Assembly: GCA_039927975.1 (NCBI GenBank)
Contig: JBDSTZ010000287.1
Location: forward strand, 1-17,142
Reading direction: 5' to 3'
Source of the DNA: JBDSTZ01 sp039927975
GTDB taxonomy: Bacteria > Pseudomonadota > Gammaproteobacteria > Burkholderiales > Burkholderiaceae_D
Length of the DNA stretch: 17,142 bases
The notes under the pieces were generated by a model. It saw only the letters and a program-made list of their open reading frames with translations. It had not been told where the DNA came from and did no database searches. This document shows positions 14,033 through 17,142 of the stretch, one piece after another. A program made the translations under genes and the position numbers. The first letter of the stretch is position 1; each line of letters starts with the position of its first letter.

Positions 14033-15134
14033 GTGATATGACTCCGTAAAAATGCGTCAGCTTGTTGGCCTGCACACCCCAGTTGTACTTCTCCAGCACG
14101 GCCTTGCGGCCGTTCTCGCCCATCGCTTTCGCAATCTCCGGATGGGTCACCAGGTAGTCGATGGCCGCCGCGATCGCTGTTGGATCGAAGGGATCGACAC
14201 AGATGCCGCATTCATTGCCCTCGATAATTTCGCGCCACAGGGGAAAGTTCGACGCGATCACCGCGATACCTGACGACATGTACTCGAACATCTTGGTCGG
14301 GTGCGCATCGAGGTGGTTGGGCAGCGGATGGAAGGTCACCAGGCCGGCCACCGAGCCGGCCATGACGTCGCGCACGCCGGCGCGGTCGAGCACGCCTCGC
14401 TCCTTGACCCGCGCCCAGCCCGGGTGCGCCTTCACTTCGGCCTCGATGGCCGGCTCGGAAAAGCTGCCAGCCAGGTTCAGCCGCGCCGACGAGGTGAGCA
14501 GCGCGGCGGCATGGACCAGCTCTCGGATCCCGCGGATTTCGCCAATCCCGCCCACGTAGCAGACGTCCGCCTGCTTGTCGGCCCACGGGATGGCGGCGTC
14601 GAGTTCGCCGATCATGGGGAAATTGTTCACGTCCACGGCACGCGGGTTCACGTTGAGAAAGCTGTCGCGGATGAAGGGCGTGGCGGTGATGATGCCGTCG
14701 AAGCGGGAACAGGCGTAGCGCTCGATCAGGGAATACGCCGCCGACAGCGCGCGCCGCGACAGCGCCCCCAGGTAGGGCTTGTGCAACAGCTGGGCCGGCA
14801 CATCCTCGTGCGAATCGAAGATCACCTTCTTGCCCAGCCGCTTGAGTTTCAGGCCGACCGGAATCAGTTCCGGGTCGTGCAGCTGATAAATATCGGCGTC
14901 CAGGGCGACGGCCTTGTCGTAGACGCGCCTGGTAGTGGAAAAGATCCGTTTGAGCCGGCCGGGCAGGCGGCCGACGTCGACGATCGTCACGCCGTCCCTG
15001 ATCTCGTCGCCCTTGTCGTCGGCCACCACCAGGGTAACGTGGTAGCCATGCGCGGCCAGCGTGCGGCACTGCTTGATGAAAATCCGCGTGTCGTTGCGCG
15101 GATGGGCGGAAGTGAGGTGGGCGATCCGGCACAT
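14022..15134 (-). CDS. GT4 glycosyltransferase
   Basis: A 370-residue cytoplasmic GT-B glycosyltransferase of family 4, adding a sugar to the lipid-linked repeat unit. Seen: LTSAHPRNDTRIFIKQCRTLAAHGY (7-31), typical of this subgroup; YQLHDPELIPVGL (83-95); IFDSHEDVP (105-113); the donor-domain strand VCYVGGIGEIRG (191-202); and HPTKMFEYMSSGIAVIASNFPLWREII (278-304), which contains the nucleotide-sugar-binding Glu pair. The start is ATG 15134, with AGGGA eight bases upstream. The frame stays open to 15524, but that upstream part translates to repetitive Gly/Ala/Pro/Arg sequence from the G-rich repeat and overlaps wbpE. It follows wbpE after a 209-base gap and overlaps the next gene by 11 bases. 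ManNAc3NAcA is a possible donor sugar, given the neighbours. Confidence 0.92.
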   Translation of the reverse strand: MCRIAHLTSAHPRNDTRIFIKQCRTLAAHGYHVTLVVADDKGDEIRDGVTIVDVGRLPGRLKRIFSTTRRVYDKAVALDADIYQLHDPELIPVGLKLKRLGKKVIFDSHEDVPAQLLHKPYLGALSRRALSAAYSLIERYACSRFDGIITATPFIRDSFLNVNPRAVDVNNFPMIGELDAAIPWADKQADVCYVGGIGEIRGIRELVHAAALLTSSARLNLAGSFSEPAIEAEVKAHPGWARVKERGVLDRAGVRDVMAGSVAGLVTFHPLPNHLDAHPTKMFEYMSSGIAVIASNFPLWREIIEGNECGICVDPFDPTAIAAAIDYLVTHPEIAKAMGENGRKAVLEKYNWGVQANKLTHFYGVISHAK

Positions 15135-15244
15135 GGCGTGTTTCCCTTTGTTGTAATGGGCGCAGGCCGTCCGCTGTGGAGGCAATCGCCATTTGGTCAA
15201 GAACGGATGAATCGGCCCGCGCGCGCGGTGTGCGGACCAGCCCT

Positions 15245-15290
15245 GGCCAAGCCCCGGCCAAGCCCCGGCCACGCCCGGCCAAGCCCCGGC
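15245..15290. repeat. G/C-rich 11-bp tandem repeat between wbpE and GT4 gene
   Basis: The plus strand carries GGCCAAGCCCC at 15245-15255 and 15256-15266, a shortened variant GGCCACGCCC at 15267-15276, and GGCCAAGCCCC at 15277-15287, ending in GGC. On the minus strand, which is the sense strand of the operon, this gives G-runs of three or four separated by seven-base spacers, fitting the usual G-quadruplex pattern. GGCC units could instead pair as hairpins. It lies 111 bases upstream of the GT4 start codon. Confidence 0.75.
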
Positions 15291-15343
15291 TATCGGGCCG
15301 CATGGCGCCCGAGGCCGGCCGGCGCCGCGCGCACCCGGCCCGG

Positions 15344-16483
15344 TCAGCGCGCCGCCGGTTCCGGCGTACTCGCCGGCGTGCTTTCCTCCGCGATGCGTCC
15401 GATGACCTTGAGCAGGGTGGTCGCCACTTCCTGCGCGTCGGGCGCCGACAGGTAGGGGCCCATAGGCAGGCTCATCACGCGCGCCGCCATCCGCTCGGCG
15501 ACCGGGCAGGCAGTCCCCGCGCACAGGTCAACATAGGCCGGCTGCAGGTGCATGGGCACCGGGTAGTGGACCGCGGTCGGAATCTGCGCCGCGCTCAAGG
15601 CGGCCAGTACCCGCTCGCGTTGATCGACCACCACCGTGTACTGGGCGAACACGCAGCTGCGGTCGTGCGCGCGCGCCACCAGTCCGATGCGTCCGGACAG
15701 CAGCGCGTCGTAGGCGGCCGCCGCCAGCGTGCGCTGGCCAAGTTCCCACTCGAAGCACTCGAGCTTGGCCAACACGATGGCGCACTGCAAGGTATCCATC
15801 CGGCCGCCGACCCCGATCCGGGTATGCACGTAGCGGCGTGACTGGCCATGCACGCGGATTTCGCGCATCGCCTGGGCCAGCCCATCGTCGCTGGTGAAGA
15901 TGGCGCCGCCGTCGCCATAGCAGCCGAGCGGCTTGCTGGGGAAGAAGCTGGTGCAGCCGATGGTCGACAGGTTGCAGCTGCGCCGTCCATGGAAGAGCGC
16001 GCCGAAGCTTTGTGCCGCATCCTCGACGACCGGCAGCCGGTGCCGGCTGGCGATGGCGTTGATCGCTTCCATGTCGGCGGCCTGGCCGTATAGCGACACC
16101 GGCATGATGGCCCGCGTGCGCGGCGTGATGCTGGCCTCGATCAGGCTCGGGTCGATATTGCACGTGGCCGCGTCGATGTCGACGAACACCGGTGTGGCGC
16201 CGAGCAGTACGATGGCCTCGGCGGTCGCGATGAACGAAAACGGCGTGGTGATGACCTCGTCGCCCGGGCCGACGCCAAGCGCCATCAGCGAGATGATCAG
16301 CGCCTCGGTGCCGGACGCCACAGTGATACAGTGGCGCGCGCCGGTGTACGCGGCCAGCCGCGCTTCGAGCTCGGCCACTTCGGGGCCCATGATGTATTGG
16401 CCGTGGTCGAGCACGGCCTGGATGCGGCCGTTGATCCGTTCGCGCGAGGCCTGGTATTGCGCTTTGAGGTCGATGAATTCCAT
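15344..16483 (-). CDS. wbpE: UDP-2-acetamido-2-deoxy-3-oxo-glucuronate aminotransferase
   Basis: A 379-residue PLP-dependent aminotransferase of the DegT family. It agrees throughout with the WbpE group, which aminates C3 of UDP-3-keto-GlcNAcA using glutamate. Key segments are MEFIDLKAQYQASRERI, HGQYIMGPEVAELE (27-40), SGTEALI (57-63), GDEVITTPFSFIATAEAI (74-91), PVVEDAAQSFGA (151-162) with PLP-binding D155, TSFFPSKPLGCYGDGGA (178-194) with Schiff-base K184, and RIGVGGRMDTLQCAIVLAKLE. The extreme C-terminus (EESTPASTPEPAAR) is a Pro/Ala-rich tail. It is preceded by wbpD across a 102-base gap filled by a 10-bp tandem repeat, and followed by a GT4 gene. The Shine-Dalgarno sequence is weak (GGA about 11 bases before the ATG). 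Confidence 0.95.
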   Translation of the reverse strand: MEFIDLKAQYQASRERINGRIQAVLDHGQYIMGPEVAELEARLAAYTGARHCITVASGTEALIISLMALGVGPGDEVITTPFSFIATAEAIVLLGATPVFVDIDAATCNIDPSLIEASITPRTRAIMPVSLYGQAADMEAINAIASRHRLPVVEDAAQSFGALFHGRRSCNLSTIGCTSFFPSKPLGCYGDGGAIFTSDDGLAQAMREIRVHGQSRRYVHTRIGVGGRMDTLQCAIVLAKLECFEWELGQRTLAAAAYDALLSGRIGLVARAHDRSCVFAQYTVVVDQRERVLAALSAAQIPTAVHYPVPMHLQPAYVDLCAGTACPVAERMAARVMSLPMGPYLSAPDAQEVATTLLKVIGRIAEESTPASTPEPAAR

Positions 16484-16502
16484 GTTGGCTTTTTTCCGTA
16501 GA

Positions 16503-16572
16503 TTCAGACAGGTTCAGGCAAGTTCAACTAGCTTCAGGCAGGTTCAGGCAAGTTCAACTAGCTTCAGACAGG
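16503..16572. repeat. Seven 10-bp tandem repeats between wbpD and wbpE
   Basis: On the plus strand the run reads TTCAGACAGG, TTCAGGCAAG, TTCAACTAGC, TTCAGGCAGG, TTCAGGCAAG, TTCAACTAGC, TTCAGACAGG: seven decamers that all begin TTCA. They also form a 30-bp higher-order repeat, with two units differing at one base plus a partial third. The array starts 13 bases past the wbpD stop in the direction of transcription and ends 19 bases before the wbpE ATG. The period is close to one helical turn, and copy number could vary by slippage. Confidence 0.92.
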
Positions 16573-16585
16573 GGGCGGGCACGAT

Positions 16586-17142
16586 TCAGTCGGCCGCGGC
16601 GGCGGCGATGGGGGCGTCACTGACCTGGTCGAGCAAGCACACGCCGCCGCGCAGGAAATACAGTTCCCCCGTGTGGGGACAGCGCGCGCGCCCGTCCTGC
16701 ATCTGCAGGCGCTCGCCGAAGCGGCTGATCCAGCCGCTCTGGCGCGCCGGCACGCCGGCCATCAATGCGAAGTCGGGCACGTCGCGGTTGACCACGGCGC
16801 CGGCGGCGATGAAGGCGTAGCGCCCGATGGTGACGCCGCACACGATGGTGCAGTTGGCGCCCAGGGTGGCGCCGCGCCGAACCAGCGTGGGTCGGTATTC
16901 GTCCTTGCGCACCACCGCGGCGCGCGGGTTGTAGACATTGGTGAACACCATGCTGGGGCCGCAGAACACCTCGTCCTCGATGGTCACCGCGTCGTACACC
17001 GAGACGTTGTTCTGGATCTTGACCTGATTGCCGATACGTACCTCATTGCCGATGAAGACATTCTGGCCGAGCGAGCAGGCCGCGCCGATGCGCGCGCCGC
17101 CGCAGACATGCGAAAAATGCCAGACCCGGGTGCCCGCGCCGA
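16586..17142 (-). CDS. wbpD: UDP-GlcNAc3NA-uronate N-acetyltransferase, 5' end outside window
   Basis: The C-terminal ~185 residues of a left-handed beta-helix (hexapeptide) acetyltransferase of the WbpD/WlbB group, which acetylates the 3-amino group of UDP-GlcNAc3NA-uronate with acetyl-CoA. The frame is open to the window edge, so the ATG at 16999 is internal. Seen: GAGTRVWHFSHVCGGARIG, GQNVFIGNEVRIGNQVKIQ, NNVSVYDAVTIEDEVFCGP, MVFTNVYNPRAA, KDEYRPTLVRRGATLGANC, TIVCGVTIGRYAFIAAGAVV, and RDVPDFALMAGVPARQSGW. Hexapeptide turns [LIV]-G-x4 recur throughout. The C-terminus (MQDGRARCPHTGELYFLRGG) is the small tail often found after the helix in this group. It immediately precedes wbpE in the same operon. 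Confidence 0.95.
   Translation of the reverse strand, partial: GAGTRVWHFSHVCGGARIGAACSLGQNVFIGNEVRIGNQVKIQNNVSVYDAVTIEDEVFCGPSMVFTNVYNPRAAVVRKDEYRPTLVRRGATLGANCTIVCGVTIGRYAFIAAGAVVNRDVPDFALMAGVPARQSGWISRFGERLQMQDGRARCPHTGELYFLRGGVCLLDQVSDAPIAAAAAD

Noticed and set aside
14301..15455. A 384-codon plus-strand open frame opposite the GT4 gene and the end of wbpE
   Set aside because: It is antisense to well-supported genes, and its translation has no family features. GC-biased third positions readily leave the opposite strand open.
15135..15524. A 130-residue N-terminal extension of the GT4 protein
   Set aside because: It overlaps the 3' end of wbpE and translates the G-rich repeat. The ATG at 15134 has a good ribosome site and starts exactly where family homology begins.
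15933..16820. A 295-codon plus-strand open frame across wbpE, the decamer array and wbpD
   Set aside because: It lies opposite strong wbpE and wbpD coding sequence. The repeated peptide in it is only the translated decamer array.

Overview
The window is a surface-polysaccharide biosynthesis region of a beta-proteobacterium. The closest fit is an Oxalobacteraceae/Burkholderiales organism of the Massilia, Duganella or Janthinobacterium kind. That placement is an inference from overall composition and from the close agreement of the WbpD/WbpE/WbpI-type proteins with remembered proteobacterial relatives; no database was searched. No rRNA, tRNA, CRISPR array, intact transposase or integrase was seen.

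Layout. (1) Positions 1-5275, plus strand: the 3' part of an acyltransferase-3 membrane protein, a divergent methyltransferase-like protein, and a tandem pair of right-handed beta-helix proteins. The second beta-helix protein is an obvious lipoprotein. The first has nearly the same helix domain but no convincing export signal. Each is followed by its own intrinsic terminator, and the two terminators resemble each other. (2) Positions 5588-6790, minus strand: a second, complete acyltransferase-3 protein. (3) Positions 7462-11185, plus strand: a tight operon of a WbuB-like GT4 glycosyltransferase, a PglC-like initiating phosphoglycosyl transferase, a DegT-family sugar aminotransferase and a divergent PAP2 membrane phosphatase. 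(4) Positions 17142 down to 11393, minus strand: wbpD (cut by the window edge), wbpE, a GT4 glycosyltransferase, a GNAT-like protein, a polysaccharide-deacetylase-like protein, and a WbpI-type UDP-sugar 2-epimerase.

How the genes fit together. WbpE, WbpD and WbpI are three of the five enzymes of the UDP-GlcNAc to UDP-ManNAc3NAcA route. The two missing steps (WbpA and WbpB dehydrogenases) are probably just beyond the right edge. The PglC-like enzyme would load the first sugar phosphate on undecaprenyl phosphate, the two GT4 enzymes would extend the unit, and the acyltransferases, methyltransferase-like protein and the deacetylase/GNAT pair would decorate it. The PAP2 protein may recycle lipid phosphate. 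No flippase, polymerase or ligase is in view, so this is part of a larger locus. The beta-helix proteins are candidates for secreted polysaccharide-binding or polysaccharide-cleaving proteins.

Non-coding structure is the more unusual part: a terminator with no gene in front of it and a possible small-RNA promoter between the two beta-helix genes; an 11-bp perfect inverted repeat and a large palindrome before the lipoprotein gene; hairpins in the long leader of the GT4 operon; a seven-fold 10-bp tandem repeat between wbpD and wbpE; and a G-rich 11-bp repeat between wbpE and the next glycosyltransferase gene. The left part (to about 5.3 kb) looks lower in GC and less biased at third codon positions than the right part, which suggests a mosaic locus.
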